A DNA stretch of 64,000 nucleotides from Silene conica. Its lineage: Eukaryota; Streptophyta; Magnoliopsida; Caryophyllales; Caryophyllaceae. The notes beneath the pieces are model-generated. The model was not told the origin of the DNA and did not search any database. It worked only from the letters and a program-made list of their open reading frames with translations. How positions within the stretch are numbered: the first letter of the stretch is position 1; every line of letters starts with the position of its first letter. A program made the position numbers and the translations under genes. The stretch is taken from NCBI GenBank assembly GCA_029255685.2, contig CM055319.2, positions 30,971,568-31,035,567 on the forward strand. Direction: 5' to 3'. Shown here piece by piece: positions 32,726 through 44,887 of the stretch.

Positions 32726-35700
32726 TTATTCAGTCGTCGACATATTGTTTTCAGCGTAATCTGTGTGGTTGTTCGTTGACGTCGCAATACCGTGTGTCCA
32801 ATCGAAAAATCCGGTAAATGGGTCAGACCATTTATTAGTAGTGTCTTGGGTGAACAAGATATTGAGAGGATCATCTCCTTCAAATTCTACTAAACCCTTG
32901 AAATAATCTTGACTATAATACTGTGCCTCGCAGTTTGTTTCTTGAATTATTGTTGGACGATAACTATTATTATTATTGTTGTTAATCTGTTCATCCCCCT
33001 CATAACAACCTTTCTTACTATTTTCCTCTGATTTCATTTCCATTTGCATTCCACCAAACTCCGCAGTTTCTTCCTTGCTACATGCCAATGTTGTAGTGTT
33101 GTCGTTTCGGCTTGAATTACGTACATCTTCTGCCATATTTACCATTCCCGTCTCAGTATCGTCCTCATCATTAAATTCGGCCTTGTTATTAATCTTTTTC
33201 TTAATTACTACTCCCTCTCTTCCTGCCAAATTTCCAACATTTTAAATGTGTTAGTAACCCATGTATGCAAGGTCAAAGCAATAATTATTCTCTTTAAAAA
33301 TGATTAACAAAATGATCCATCATAATCCCACCAAAATGATTAACTTGTTTTCGCTTAATCAAAGATTTTGGGTTTAAGATCCCAAAAACCCAGCGCTACC
33401 AGTGTTAAATCTCACGAGAGAGAACTTTACCATTTTTACTTAATCAAAATATTTGGGTTTATCATTTGAAAATGCAACAGTGTTAAAACTCACGAGAGAG
33501 TTTTACAGGCCTTGAAAATCCTACATACCTTAAATACACAAAAACGAAAAGCGATGAAGGATAATTGAAGGAAAAAATAGTACTAGGTCCGTAAATCAAC
33601 AATAAATTTCTCTTATGACAGGTATATTCGTTACAAGTTTGCGGCGGATCAAATATTACCCTTGTGAATAGATAAGACAAAATAAATTGATATTCTTAAG
33701 TACTTTTCTTTTGTCTTACCTACCCCACATACGTAATATTTGACCCGTCATAAACGTGCGACGAATATGTCAAATTTGTATAAAATGAAAGATGAGACCT
33801 TTTAGGGGATGTGAAAAGAGAGGAGTGGTGCCTTTAGAAGGGTGGGATGACCTGGAAGAACCAGCAAGGGCATTCCTTTGAGTTGGCCAAGGGTGATTGT
33901 GCTCCGAACTGTAAGTCACTACCAACATATTTGGGTCTGTTCTACTTCTTTCCACTTGCTTTCTTGCTGAGCATCCCTTTGAACTACTACATCTGTAATA
34001 TCCCCTGTCATTTTTTTTAATACAAAGTTATAAACCCAATTTTTAAGGTATACACAAACCATAAATCACAAAATTATTTAAACTTCTACTTCACATATAA
34101 TAACAATAAGTCTTACTGAAAACGAATATATCTGTCAGAAACTAAAAGCTAGACAAACAATATCCAAGTAGGTAGTCAGGTAGATAAGACAAAAGCAAAT
34201 TGCCTCGCGAGTTACATAACGTTGGAATTAAATTTACAGAATTTTCAGTGCTAGAATTAAATAGAGAATTGGGAGAAGTAGTCTTTATCGTAAATCTTAT
34301 TCAATTAGCAACATACTTGCTCCAACCTGGCTAGTTATCTACTTATTTTATTTTGAATATCTCAATCATTTGTACTCCCTCCTATTCCATACGAGTATAT
34401 TCTTCCCTATTTTCTTATTCGGTTATTCGGGTTTTCTTCCTTATTTTCTTTTTTGGAATGATTTGTGTGGTCTAAATTCAATGGTAGATGGGCCATTGTC
34501 TTTTGTGTGGTCCTAATCATATCCCTTATTTTTTAAAATGAAAGGAGAAGAATATATAGAATAGGAGGGAGTATTACATTTTTATATTATGAAGCTTTTT
34601 TTATAGGTAGATTGATCCTCCAATATCTTCACTACTTCTTATTCATTAATAATAACTAGAAATAGTTTCCAACTCTCCACACGACTTTTGTGTGGCAAGA
34701 GTAAAGTTAGACAAATAACCAGAAAAATAATGTATAGTCATTATCACATATGTTATGCACTTACTAATAAAGCGAGTAACAAGACTTGACAAATGGGCTA
34801 GTTAGGCTATGTTCTTTCTGGCTTAATTTCAGTTCTTTCCAACTTTGCTTGCTTATATTTCGTTAAGTTTTATTTACGTTTAATCAATTTTGTTCAATTA
34901 ATCTTTTCACAAAATTAACTTTTAATTCAACTAAATTTACTTTACCTCAATTTCACTCAATTTAGTTCAATTAAGTTCTCCTCCAATTAATTTAATTCAG
35001 CTCGTTTCAACCCAAAAGAATAAGGTCTCAGGCCCCTTAAGCTTGGGTCAGTTCAAATGTGTCATATTTACGTGTTAATGCGGGTTGAGTTAGATCATTC
35101 TGGTTTCGAGCGAGTTTCTTACGATATGTCGGTTGAGTCAAGCGGATCGGGTTAGTTCGAGCCCAAGTCATTTATAAGTCAATGATGAAAAGAGAGAGAG
35201 AAAAACACCTTTAATAATATTATTTATGTTTAGTTGAATTTTGATGGTTGACTTTTTTACTTTAACGTATATAATACAAAGTGTGATTTTAAATTAGTCA
35301 ATTCAAGTTTTTTTTTTTTTTAATTAGAATTATGTTTTGTCGGGTAACTCCAAACGTGTTAGTTATGGGTCAACAAAGCTTCGGTCATATTCGGATAAAA
35401 TCAGGTCAATTTAAATTATAGAAACACATTCGAGGAATGTAATTCAAATTAATTTCTCGAGTCAATATTGGATCAGGTTAATCGGGTCGGGTTAATTGTG
35501 CCAAGTCTATCAATAACCGGCTAAGTAAATTATTCGTACTTCTTGTAAATAGATTACGGATTTTTGTAGGAAGTTTGTCTTAGGGTTTGTTCAGAGACAT
35601 GCTCCAATTGTGCAAATGTTTCAAGGATTTTGTTTAAAGATATCGTTTCAGTATTTCTACGCAGAATGCCAGAATTTGTGTTTTTTACTTAAATAACGTA

Positions 35701-38700
35701 ATTCCCTGGTGCACTAGTTGCATATATTTTTATACAAATTCTCATTGAAGACGGACATATCCGTTACAAGCTAAAGACGGGTCAAGTATAACCCAAGTTG
35801 TTATATACGACAAAAGTATAATGTTATTTTCTAGGCAATTTGTGTTTGTCTTATTTACCAATACTTTCGGTGAGACTTACTAATATTTTTATGGCCTATT
35901 TACGAGAATTCAATTGGAGATAGTAATTTCTCATTATTTTAATTACTTAGTTTTTTTTGGTGTGCTTGTAGGTTATTAATGATTACTTGTGAAGTTGTGA
36001 TATACTTAGCCATTCAGGTCATTTGTTCCATATTTTATTTTGAGTATTTTCGTCAATTTAAAGATAGACTTCCTATATATTAAAGTTAGTATTATTGTTT
36101 TTTTTCTTTTTATACTATGTTTTCCACTAATCTAGTGAAAAAGGTCCCTCAAGTTACTTATTGTTTATTTTATCATTGTATTTGGGTTGATCATGCACTC
36201 TGATCAATTTGGTCTATTCAACATTTTATAATTGACTCATCTTCTTTCCTTTATTTTTTGTGTCAAAATAAAAAAAACAATCGACCGGAACGGAGGGAGT
36301 ACAATATAACTTAAGACTTAAGATAATGATAGTTTGACTTATATTTTAATAAGATTCTTGAAGTATATAAGATTATCATTTACTTATTAATTTTTTATTT
36401 TTTTGAAGGGATTTACTTATTAATTATTATGTATATATGTATATGATTATTTCATGAATATTTAACTATTTGACCAAATCGTTATATATAAACGAGAATG
36501 GGTTAAAAGTTTCATTTGTCCCATTTCACTAATTACTAATATATATATTATTAAACGAAAAATGGGTTAAATCCAATCCTTTTACTATAAAAGGAATAGA
36601 ATTCCGTGACTTTTTATTGGCCGTTGAAATTTAAGAGTAAAAATACATAAATTTATGTGGCCAGGGATCCCCACTTTCTTTATATATTTAATTATTCTCA
36701 CTCATTCCATTAATTAATCGATCTCCTCAATTCGGGAAATTTTCTTATATTTCGTCTAAAATTAATGTTTTACATAGCGTCGAAAAAATATACAATGCTC
36801 ACAAATCATAAAAATATATTTATAAATCTCATATTAATTTTATGTCATATAAATAAATAATTTCCTTTTTACTTGCATTCAATACGTTTGTTTAATATAT
36901 GTGAGTGTATTTTAATAAAATATATGAAATCCAAATGAACGAAGAAAATATTTAGATTTTACTCGGTATATTACAGTTGAAACGAGTCAATAAAAAAATA
37001 ATTGTCATCAATTTTTATGTTGTTATTGCTAATATTCTTAATTAGTTTCTTAGGACATGCTACAACTCGACTAATTTTCATCACCTCAATGTCGTATCAA
37101 TTAATATATTTCAACCCGTACATATTTTTTGCACATGCATAAAACTAGTTTAAATATGGAAGTATAATATATTTTTTAAGTATTAAACTAACTAATCTTT
37201 CATTTAAATAATAACCACTTTTCATCAACCTATAATATTTTTATCATTAAACTTTAAAATTTAAGCTCTGTATGGTACGGTAAATGACATATTGGTCAAA
37301 TTTCAGCGGAGAGGTTAGCATGTTAGACTTACGAATATGTTATTTAAAGAGTTTGGTTAATTGCATACTTACTAAATAGTATATTGGGATCTAATATTCT
37401 ATTTTGCAACATGCTGCTCGCTCTTACCAATATATTGGATTAGTGGATTATGAAAAAAAAATTGTCTTCTTTAACCTCTTACAAAATTACCAACTTTCAT
37501 TTTATACATTTAATAAAAAAAATGTCCGTGTCCTTATATTCATTTTACAAAAAACTTATCTATATAAATACTGAATCATTTATCAAGCTGTGGTTGCGCC
37601 ACATCATTCTTCCAAGCTTTAATTTTTTATTTTTTTTTATAATTCACTCAGGTGGGTCCCGCATAATATTTGATGATTTTCTGCGCCATAACCGCCCAAT
37701 ATTCTACGTATTCCAAATAAATGCCTAAAATCGTAGATTCAGAAACATTACGAATATTTTTATATAAATCATGAATTTAAATAGTTAGAAATACACATTA
37801 TCTGCGATAATTAGACCACAATTTATTTAAATAATTAGAATATTATGATTAATAACTATGTTGTTAACATTATAATATTTTTAGTATGTCGGTCATATGG
37901 AATTATATTACAAATCGAAAATCTTAAATATGACTAATCATTATTTTAAACATCTTATCTATATAAAACCAAAAACATTTCAAGCATTCTCCTTAAGCCA
38001 CATCATCACATTCATGTTTTTAATTTTATTTATTTTAAGTAATGTGGGACCCACAGAAAAAAAAAAGTTATTAATTGCTAAAAAATCTCTATGTTTAAGT
38101 TTTAGACGTAAATGTTTACGTTTATATTTTCTACACGTAAATATTAGTAATAATAAGAAATAATGAATAACTTATAACGTAAATAATTCAGCCCAAGTTT
38201 TACTAATAAATCACTGTAAATTAAGTCAACTATTAAAAATTCAGTCCAAATTTTTAATACAATTATAAATTGCAATTACAATAACAATTAAAATAAAGTA
38301 CGAAAAATACATCCACTATAATACTAATAAGAGAAAATAAAATTTTAAAGAAGAATATAATAATACACATTAGCTCTAAAAACGAAAAAAAAATGTTATA
38401 AATTTTATCGGACTATATATTGTATAATTCTGAAAAAATGACATGTGATCCATTTAAAAAGTAAAAAAAAAACTTTTAATTAAGATATATGATGAAACAT
38501 CTCAATAAAAACATTCTCTTAACATAGTTACAAAATGAAGTAAAATATGGTAGCAGATAACATAATAGACCAGTAAGTTGCGAGTATCATTAATTTGCAG
38601 CTATGATATAAAATGAAACAAGAATTTGAAAAAAAACATGCACATTTAACTAACTAAAGGTACAAATTTTAACAAAGGAAAATAATTTATTTAAAACAAA

Positions 38701-41700
38701 AATTATAGACATGCATGATTTTTAAAAAGATGATAAGATGTGTAAATAAAATTAAATTAATGAGAGGAGCGATTTTGGTGCGGGTAATAAATTTTCGTTA
38801 TATAAAAATTTTGGTTCTTTGACAAAAAAATGTTTTAGCTAATAATTCGTAACTTGTGATATACTAAAATGATTCATCACAAATCACAAACAACTTTATC
38901 TAAGGTGGACATCTGTCTTTCAATATCAGTTCTTAATAACTTGATGTGCGGATTTTCAAACTTATAAGCAAGTGAGGCTTGAAAAGTTTGATTTTCGATA
39001 ATATATTTTTGTCTAATACAACATCTAACATAGTTTAAAGAGTATTTCAATATGTAAATTTTTAAGATTACTTATCTTATTTACATTAATATAAGAACAT
39101 TTCGTGCAATTTCGTGCGTTGACATCATCACATCCATTTTATTTTATTTTATTTTATTTACATAAATGTAGGATCCACCACAAAAGATATGGAATTAATT
39201 TATGAAAACCAACTTTATTAATAGAATTTTATCGAATAATCACTACAGAACTCCAATAATGAACCATCATCCTCGATTTCATTTATGTTGCATAAATAAT
39301 ACAATATGAAAATGCAGAATTTTTCCAATAGTCCACATAGTCTATCAATACTAAAAAAAAAAAGGTGAACAAAAAATATTATTAGATAACGAACATAAAA
39401 ATGATAAAAATTGGTAAAACAAATAACGTCGTTATATTATTTTACAAGCTTTTAACTCTAAGATTTGACCATCATAATAGCACATCTTCGAGATATTACT
39501 AAATTTGAATAAATTTGTTGAATAAGAAATAGTTTTCAACAAAAAATGTTAATAAATAGTATTGTTTTAATTTTTAATTTTAAAAATAAGATCTACAAAA
39601 AATTAACCAGTTAGTCTTGCTTGTGACGGGTCGGGTGGAGAGACGGATAATGACACTCACAAAACGAATAGGGGGACAAGGTGGGGCACCCCTATGTGCT
39701 TTCCTCTCTCCTCGAAATGGGCATTTTATGAGATAAAATGGTATCCGTCTTCTCCTTGTGACGGATACCCTCCGTCTACAACGAGAATTTGTGAAAATTA
39801 ACAAAGTAAATGAACTATAAAACTATGTTAAGTAAACTTTAGATCATTCCGTTAAAATAATATTCGAAATAAATTCTTTATAAATATTGAGCGTATCCAC
39901 TAAAATGAGTAGATCTAAAAAAAATTGTTATCATGTTTTAACACTGAAGTCGTGCATTTTTTCACGGATTGCAATTTTTGCACGTGTTTTAAACTATGAT
40001 CATTATAAAAGAAATAGATTATAAGATATACATGAATTTTGGTTTACCATTTTTAAATATTAATCATTATATCGATGTTTTGGAACTATATCCGTGCAAT
40101 TTTGCACGGGTTAAAACTAGTTATTCATAAATACTAATACTTAAAACTGCAATCCCGTGCAATTTGCAGGGATTAAAACTAGTTTCATTTAAACACGAAA
40201 ATTAAGTCAAAACTTTTGCTTTAAATGGGCAAGAATATGACTATATGAGTGTTTAACAATTTATGATTCGAACTATTCAGACTCATGGAATCTCACAAAT
40301 GTTTTTATAAGTCACTTGAATAATTTTGTTTCATTTTAGCCGGATTGTTTTAAACCTGTTTTATGACAAAACAAAGTAGAGAGTCAAGTTTAGCTACAAG
40401 AGGTTGATCGTACTATAACAATTACGGCAAGTTGACTGTAATCGTTTACGTAATTGCAAATGAAATTTATAATCGAGATTTAAAAACTAGAATATTACTT
40501 ATATAAGCCAACTTAACTAATCCAATAAAGCTTAATTTGAATATTAACATTTTTGTATTATAACAAATTTTTAAACAACATTCCCATAAAAATTTGCATT
40601 GAATTAGGAGGCACTAGAATGTTAGAAAAATCATGGCTTTAGGGCATGAGCCCATATGTTAGGAAAAGGGTGATCTGCATATAGTAGTTTATTTGTAAGA
40701 TTTGTTTTTTCGAACAGCCGCAATTATATATACAATATTAAGTAGTATTTTCACTGTCCCGTTGAAATGTTTACACTTTTATATTATTATTTTGTGACGG
40801 AAAATAAGGGAAGTGTAAACAGACGGAGAGGGGAGTAGATAAGTAGTAAGGAAAGTAAAGAAAGAAGGAAGGAAGAGAGGTAGTGACCTAGGATAAGGAG
40901 AACCTTTGATGGGTTTTTGGCCGTATTTCCTCCATGCCCACAAATCCGAAGGTACCACTTCTCCTGTTTGCCTGCTATTTAATGCCGCTGCTGCTGGTAT
41001 GCACACTACTTTCTTCGCCTCCCTCTTCCTGCTTCTTTGTGACAATACATACATTAGAGTAAGCCGTAAGGGAATAATGGTTAGACCAATCTATATATAT
41101 ACTCTTATATACAAGGTCAAGATCCCGTGCGAACTTCTTACGATGCGAACCGTACGAACCAATGTATTAAATTTTATTTTTTTATTTTTTTTTACGTTGA
41201 TTCGTACGATTCGAAGTTCGTACGGGATCTTGATCCCGTATATTGGGAGTAGTGTATAATTATCTTGGGATAGGAAATCTATAGCCCATGCAATATGCAA
41301 TATGCAATATGCAATAATCACAAATTCTCATACATTGAAGACGGACATTATTCATCACAAGCTAAATACGGACATTGTCTCTCTCATAAAATGCAAGTGT
41401 CATGATCTATAAAAATATTTTATTATCCTCCAGTCGTCTTTTCACTTGCATTGCCGTGGGAGAATATTATTCGTCTTTCACTTATTATGAATAGTATCTA
41501 TATTCAGCTAATATAAAGTAGGGTAGTATGCAATATTGCGTTTTTGCTATCTATACAGAGTAGTCACATGAGTTGACTATTTAGGGCTTGTTTGGTTGAC
41601 ATAATGGAATTAAAGTTCTCGGGAACTTCAAGATCACATGAATTTCCAATTCATGTGAATTCGCAAAACGTGTTTGGTTCGCATATGGGAAGTTAATTCA

Positions 41701-43904
41701 TGCGGGAAGTTCCAATGACCAAGGGGGACTTGGTGAGTAACTTCCCACATAATGGAGGAAGTAAATTTACGTGGGAAGTTCTATTTCCCAGATCTTGGCA
41801 ACCAAACAACATCATGATTTTACACTTCCTAGAAATTTTAACATCCCATGATTTTAATGGGTAACCAAACAAGCCATTAGTTGTTATCACAAAAAAATTA
41901 GGGATGGAGAATTTGTCAATCACAGCCCAAAACGGGGGTCTAACTCCGAATATTTGATTTAGACTAGTTGAGGTGTAAAACAAATACAAAATTAAATATA
42001 AAATGCAAACACACCTCTTATAGTTACTTTTAAATAAACAGCTTTTTTGTAAATATTTGGAGCATGAGCTCCATTTAAGAAAAATATTTCAATTTAATCT
42101 CGTAAATGCCACAAACTTAAATTGATAGCCACATGATTATCAATTATCATAGTCTATCACGTACTAATAAACTATCAATTGCTACTAGAATAAGTACTAC
42201 TCTAGTATCTCCTTAATAATTAAAGTATAATACATTAAATAAGAGTAGTATCATAAAATTGAAACTCTATTAAGCAAAAAAAATATAGACAAATTCTGAT
42301 TTAAGACGATAGTATTCGTTTTAAATTTAAGACATTTTAAATATGATATCGGTTGTGTACATAAAACAAATATATTATTTTTTGATATACACATATAGTA
42401 TGTACTTGACTCATTTTAATGGTAAGATGGATACTATATATGTACTTACGGAATAATATACTCCCTCCTATTCCCAATAACTGTCACATTTCGGGTTTGG
42501 TACGGGAATTAAGGAATTCATTTGTTTAATATAAAGTAATGTGTGGGGTGGGAAGATTGGAGAGAGGGAATGTATTATTGATTATTATTGTGAGTAGAGG
42601 TGATTAAAATAAGTAGTGTTGTGGGGTAAGGTGGGGTATTATTGTGGGTTAGAGTGAATAAAATAAGTATAAACAATTTCCTAAAATGGAATATGTGACA
42701 ATTAGGTGAATAGACGAAAATGGCAAATGTGACATTTATTCGGAATAGGAGGGAGTATAAGATTAATTGATAGAAATAATATGTACTATGGATGTCCAAC
42801 TTAAAATACTTCAAACTCTATTTTAACTATCAACATAGCCAACTTATAATATCATTCGCTTTTTTTATTATATATGATTTGCTAGCTGCCAAGAAAGTAA
42901 AGAAATTTCAGACCCTTCTTTAACTCGTCTTTCCATTTTTACTATTCTGTTAATCTATTCAGCTAATCACACCATTAAAACATGATAGAATAAGTTAACA
43001 AAATAACAGATTCTATTTAAAGCAAATGAGGGCATTAGTTTATTATTTTGATAGTTAAAATAAAGTTTAGAAATGTTTAGAGTATTTTGAAGTGTTTACT
43101 GATATTTGGGAGCATTTTTATCCATTAATCCTAATATATATGTTGTTGATTATTGGATCCCTTTAGCAAAGAAGGAGTGTAGATGGTGTTTGCATTAAGA
43201 TGATTCATTAATTAGGGGCATAATATAATATAATGTATTAATATAAGCAAAGTTGGTCTGCAAATTCGCAATAAAATAGGTTATCCGTATTAAATAGTGA
43301 TAGATGTCGAGAGTTGATGAACCAAAAGTGAGATTTACCTTGTTTTAATGCCCGAATTTTGTGGTGAAGGGATCTCAACTCCGCCATGATTTGACCTATC
43401 TTTAGGACTCCTGCAACTCCCATTATCAACGACGCTCATCATCTCATCATTCGACAACAACCCCAAACACGTCTTGGCAACCTTCACCCTACTATTATTA
43501 TTATTATTATTATTGTTATTATTACCCAAGTTAGTGGTCGGGGCCAACGCACAAAGTTGCGTTGGCCCACCAGTACTGGAGAACACACCTCTAGTTACAT
43601 GATTCCCATCCGGGGTAGCCATCTCCAGGAAAGTTGGGTGGTTTGATATGGCATCCACGTCTTGAAGAAGGGGATCCGGGAATGGGTATAGATCATGGAG
43701 CTCGTATGACCGTTGGTTTCTACTTGAACTATTTGGCTCACCAAACTCCCAAACTGATACTTGATCACTGCTTCTGCTCATGCTCGTGCTTGTGCTCGTA
43801 ATCGTACTGTTGTTGTTGTTTACAACGCCTACGCTAGCTCGGACTATGTCAGCTAGATCACCTAAATAATTATCCATATGGGGGCCGGGCTTCCAAATGG
43901 GCAT
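32726..43904 (-). CDS. WRKY14/35: WRKY transcription factor, group IIe (WRKY14/35 type), four exons
   Basis: Exons (minus strand) 43904-43339, 41034-40888, 34004-33799 and 33222-32726 join into 1416 bp (471 residues plus stop) with matching phases and GT-AG borders. Group IIe WRKY proteins are nuclear factors that bind W-boxes. The N-terminus has the [15 protein letters not shown] block. Exon 2 carries the [19 protein letters not shown] lead-in and [16 protein letters not shown]. Exon 3 completes the zinc finger as CX5CX23HXH (CSSSKGC ... HNH) and the [14 protein letters not shown] tail. Intron 2 (6.9 kb) sits at the conserved position after PYPR. Exon 4 is acidic and Asn-rich. A second Met at 43877 is an alternative start. 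The exon 3 to 4 junction rests on phase and splice signals only. Confidence 0.9.
33600..33785. mobile_element. MITE of the gacggatatatccgt family in WRKY intron 3
   Basis: Imperfect inverted ends: TATTCGTTACAAGTTTGCGG and GATCAAATATTAC on the left match the reverse complement of CGTAATATTTGACCCGTCAT and CGTGCGACGAATA on the right. It ends within about 15 bp of the exon 3 splice donor. Confidence 0.55.
34375..34571. mobile_element. Stowaway MITE in WRKY intron 2
   Basis: CTCCCTCCTATTC at the left and GAATAGGAGGGAG at the right, with TA duplications at 34373-34374 and 34572-34573. Length is 197 bp, without an ORF. Confidence 0.85.
34572..37558. other. WRKY intron 2, AT-rich part without recognised gene
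   Basis: Contains a copy of the gacgg family (35730-35870), a lone Stowaway end GGAACGGAGGGAGTA at about 36287-36301, and a degenerate GGGTCGGGTTAA-type region (35040-35520) reminiscent of old hAT MITEs. Nothing codes for a recognisable protein. Confidence 0.5.
35730..35870. mobile_element. partial MITE of the gacggatatatccgt family
   Basis: ACAAATTCTCATTGAAGACG, then GACATATCCGTTACAAGC and AAGACGGGTCAAGTATAACC. Only one end is clear. Confidence 0.5.
37559..40182 (+). mobile_element. cluster of non-autonomous Helitron ends in WRKY intron 2
   Basis: Two 5' ends TCTATATAAA, each preceded by A, start at 37559 and 37958; both are followed by a CCACATCAT block and a GTGGGWCCC block. Two 3' ends with a GTGCAAT hairpin and TTAAAACTAG before T end at 40120 (stem CCGTGCAATTTTGCACGG) and 40182. 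A TC start, CTAG end with a hairpin about 10 bp upstream, and insertion between A and T are Helitron hallmarks. Which start belongs to which end is unclear, and no Rep/helicase gene is present. Degenerate related ends lie near 39110 and 39960. Confidence 0.7.
39605..39800. mobile_element. MITE of the gacggatatatccgt family, inside the Helitron span
   Basis: CTTGTGACGGGTCGGGTGG at the left and CTTGTGACGGATACCCTCCG plus TACAACGAGAATTTGTG at the right. It lies between the outer Helitron ends, so it was probably carried by or inserted into them. Confidence 0.5.
40746..40837. mobile_element. short Stowaway-like MITE
   Basis: TTCACTGTCCCGTTGAAATG and TTTACACTTTT on the left mirror GGAAGTGTAAACAGACGGAG and AGGGGAGTA on the right; about 92 bp, 50 bp past the exon 2 splice donor. 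Confidence 0.55.
41085..41262. mobile_element. foldback MITE beside WRKY exon 2
   Basis: Long inverted arms: GTCAAGATCCCGTGCGAACT on the left pairs with AGTTCGTACGGGATCTTGAT on the right, and further outward TATATACTC pairs with GAGTAGTGTATA imperfectly. A T-rich spacer separates the arms. It lies about 50 bp upstream of the exon 2 acceptor in gene orientation. Confidence 0.65.
41316..41420. mobile_element. partial MITE of the gacggatatatccgt family in WRKY intron 1
   Basis: TCACAAATTCTCATACATTG and AAGACGGACATTATTC with CACAAGCTAAATACGG; one end only. A short (CAATATG)n run precedes it at about 41288. Confidence 0.45.
41584..41876. mobile_element. Tourist-like MITE in WRKY intron 1
   Basis: Ends GGGCTTGTTTGGTT and AACCAAACAAGCCA, with TTA at 41581-41583 and 41877-41879. 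Length is 293 bp; no ORF relevant. Confidence 0.75.
42461..42755. mobile_element. Stowaway MITE in WRKY intron 1
   Basis: CTCCCTCCTATTCC at the left and GGAATAGGAGGGAG at the right, flanked by TA. The subterminal CACATTTCGGG / AATGTGACATTTATTC also pair. Length is 295 bp, same family as 34375-34571. Confidence 0.85.
43492..43524 (-). repeat. in-frame AAT repeat coding for polyasparagine
   Basis: An ATT run on the plus strand within WRKY exon 1 encodes ten consecutive Asn (one codon is AAC). A second Asn run (six residues) occurs in exon 4. Confidence 0.9.
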
Positions 43905-44260
43905 AAATTATTAGTAACATGTTCTAGGCTAAACACAAGTAACCTTTTTGCATTATTATCTTCTCAATTAAAACATCATTTACTGCTGCTTTATTCTACC
44001 TATTAGGGTTATGGAGATACAAAAGTACAAGTTTAGAGAAGATAGAGAGACTTTGTGAAGAATTATGGAAGGAGAGTAAAAACCATTGTAAGAGACTAAG
44101 AGAGATACATAGAGGAGGAGGAGGAGGAGAAAGGGAAGGCCGCTGACTTTTACCTTCAAACACCTATTCTTCTACACGCAACATGCAGAGTAAGAGAGAC
44201 AAATATGGAATTTTTTATTCTTAATTTTGCTAATCAATTATTAAGTCTAGTCTTGTCTTT

Positions 44261-44270
44261 GATTTTATAA
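44261..44270 (-). promoter_or_regulatory. WRKY14/35: possible TATA box of the WRKY gene
   Basis: TTATAAAATC on the minus strand lies about 360 bp before the start codon. The interval holds a CT-rich leader (CTCCTCCTCCTCCTCC at about 44118), usual for plant 5' UTRs. The position is plausible but unproven. Confidence 0.35.
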
Positions 44271-44887
44271 TCAAAAAAATACTGTTTCTAAATGCCTCTT
44301 CCCAAGATATCTCTAATGGTAGTGGCTCGGGTCCCCGATGCAGATCCGTAGGATTTGTTTTTAATGGATCGGGTATGAATCTGATTTTTGAGACCCGTTT
44401 AAATATGGATCTGATATGGGCTTATATAAAAATATCGGGTCTGGGTCTAGGTCTTGATGTTGAAATCCTACCCTACCTTTATATTTATTACAAAAGAAAA
44501 AAAAAGAAAATGAAAAAGAAGTGAAAAACGAAGAAAAAAAATCAAAAAAAGTTTTGAAAAATCCAAAAACAAAGAATTCATATGTGTTTGTAAATACTCG
44601 TTTTGAAAAGAAAAGAAAAGAAAAGAAAAGAAAGAGCTAGTAACACCTCATTTCCATCACTAGCGGGGTCGAAAAAGTCGTTGCTAAAATAAAAAGGTAT
44701 TGCAATGATTTTTCAATCGAACCGGGTTTGAAAGTTTTTTGCATGAATTTGGATTTCAAATTCCTGGTTAGAGGGTAGACGTTGTTCGTTGTGTTTAAAT
44801 AAAGACCGTTTGAAAGGTTTGTAATGGATTTTGATTTTTCCAATTTAAGTCGGGTTTACGCAATTTTTGCTCGGTGTTGACAATCGA
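44271..44887. other. intergenic, purine-rich stretch
   Basis: A degenerate GGGTCTGGGTC-type region (44320-44470) is followed by A/G-rich DNA (44495-44640) with (AAAAG)n. Such purine tracts precede the 3' LTR in Athila/Tat elements. A 13-mer TCACTAGCGGGGT here (about 44657) recurs near 49555. Confidence 0.4.

Noticed and set aside
33223..33240. Starting a separate gene at the beginning of the last WRKY exon
   Set aside because: The frame there begins without an ATG, directly after an acceptor (TTTGGCAG) whose phase matches the exon 3 donor. It is the last WRKY exon.
37450..38163. Two ORFs of about 90 codons rich in Phe, Lys, Asn
   Set aside because: Composition reflects the AT-rich Helitron region; no homology and no splice context.
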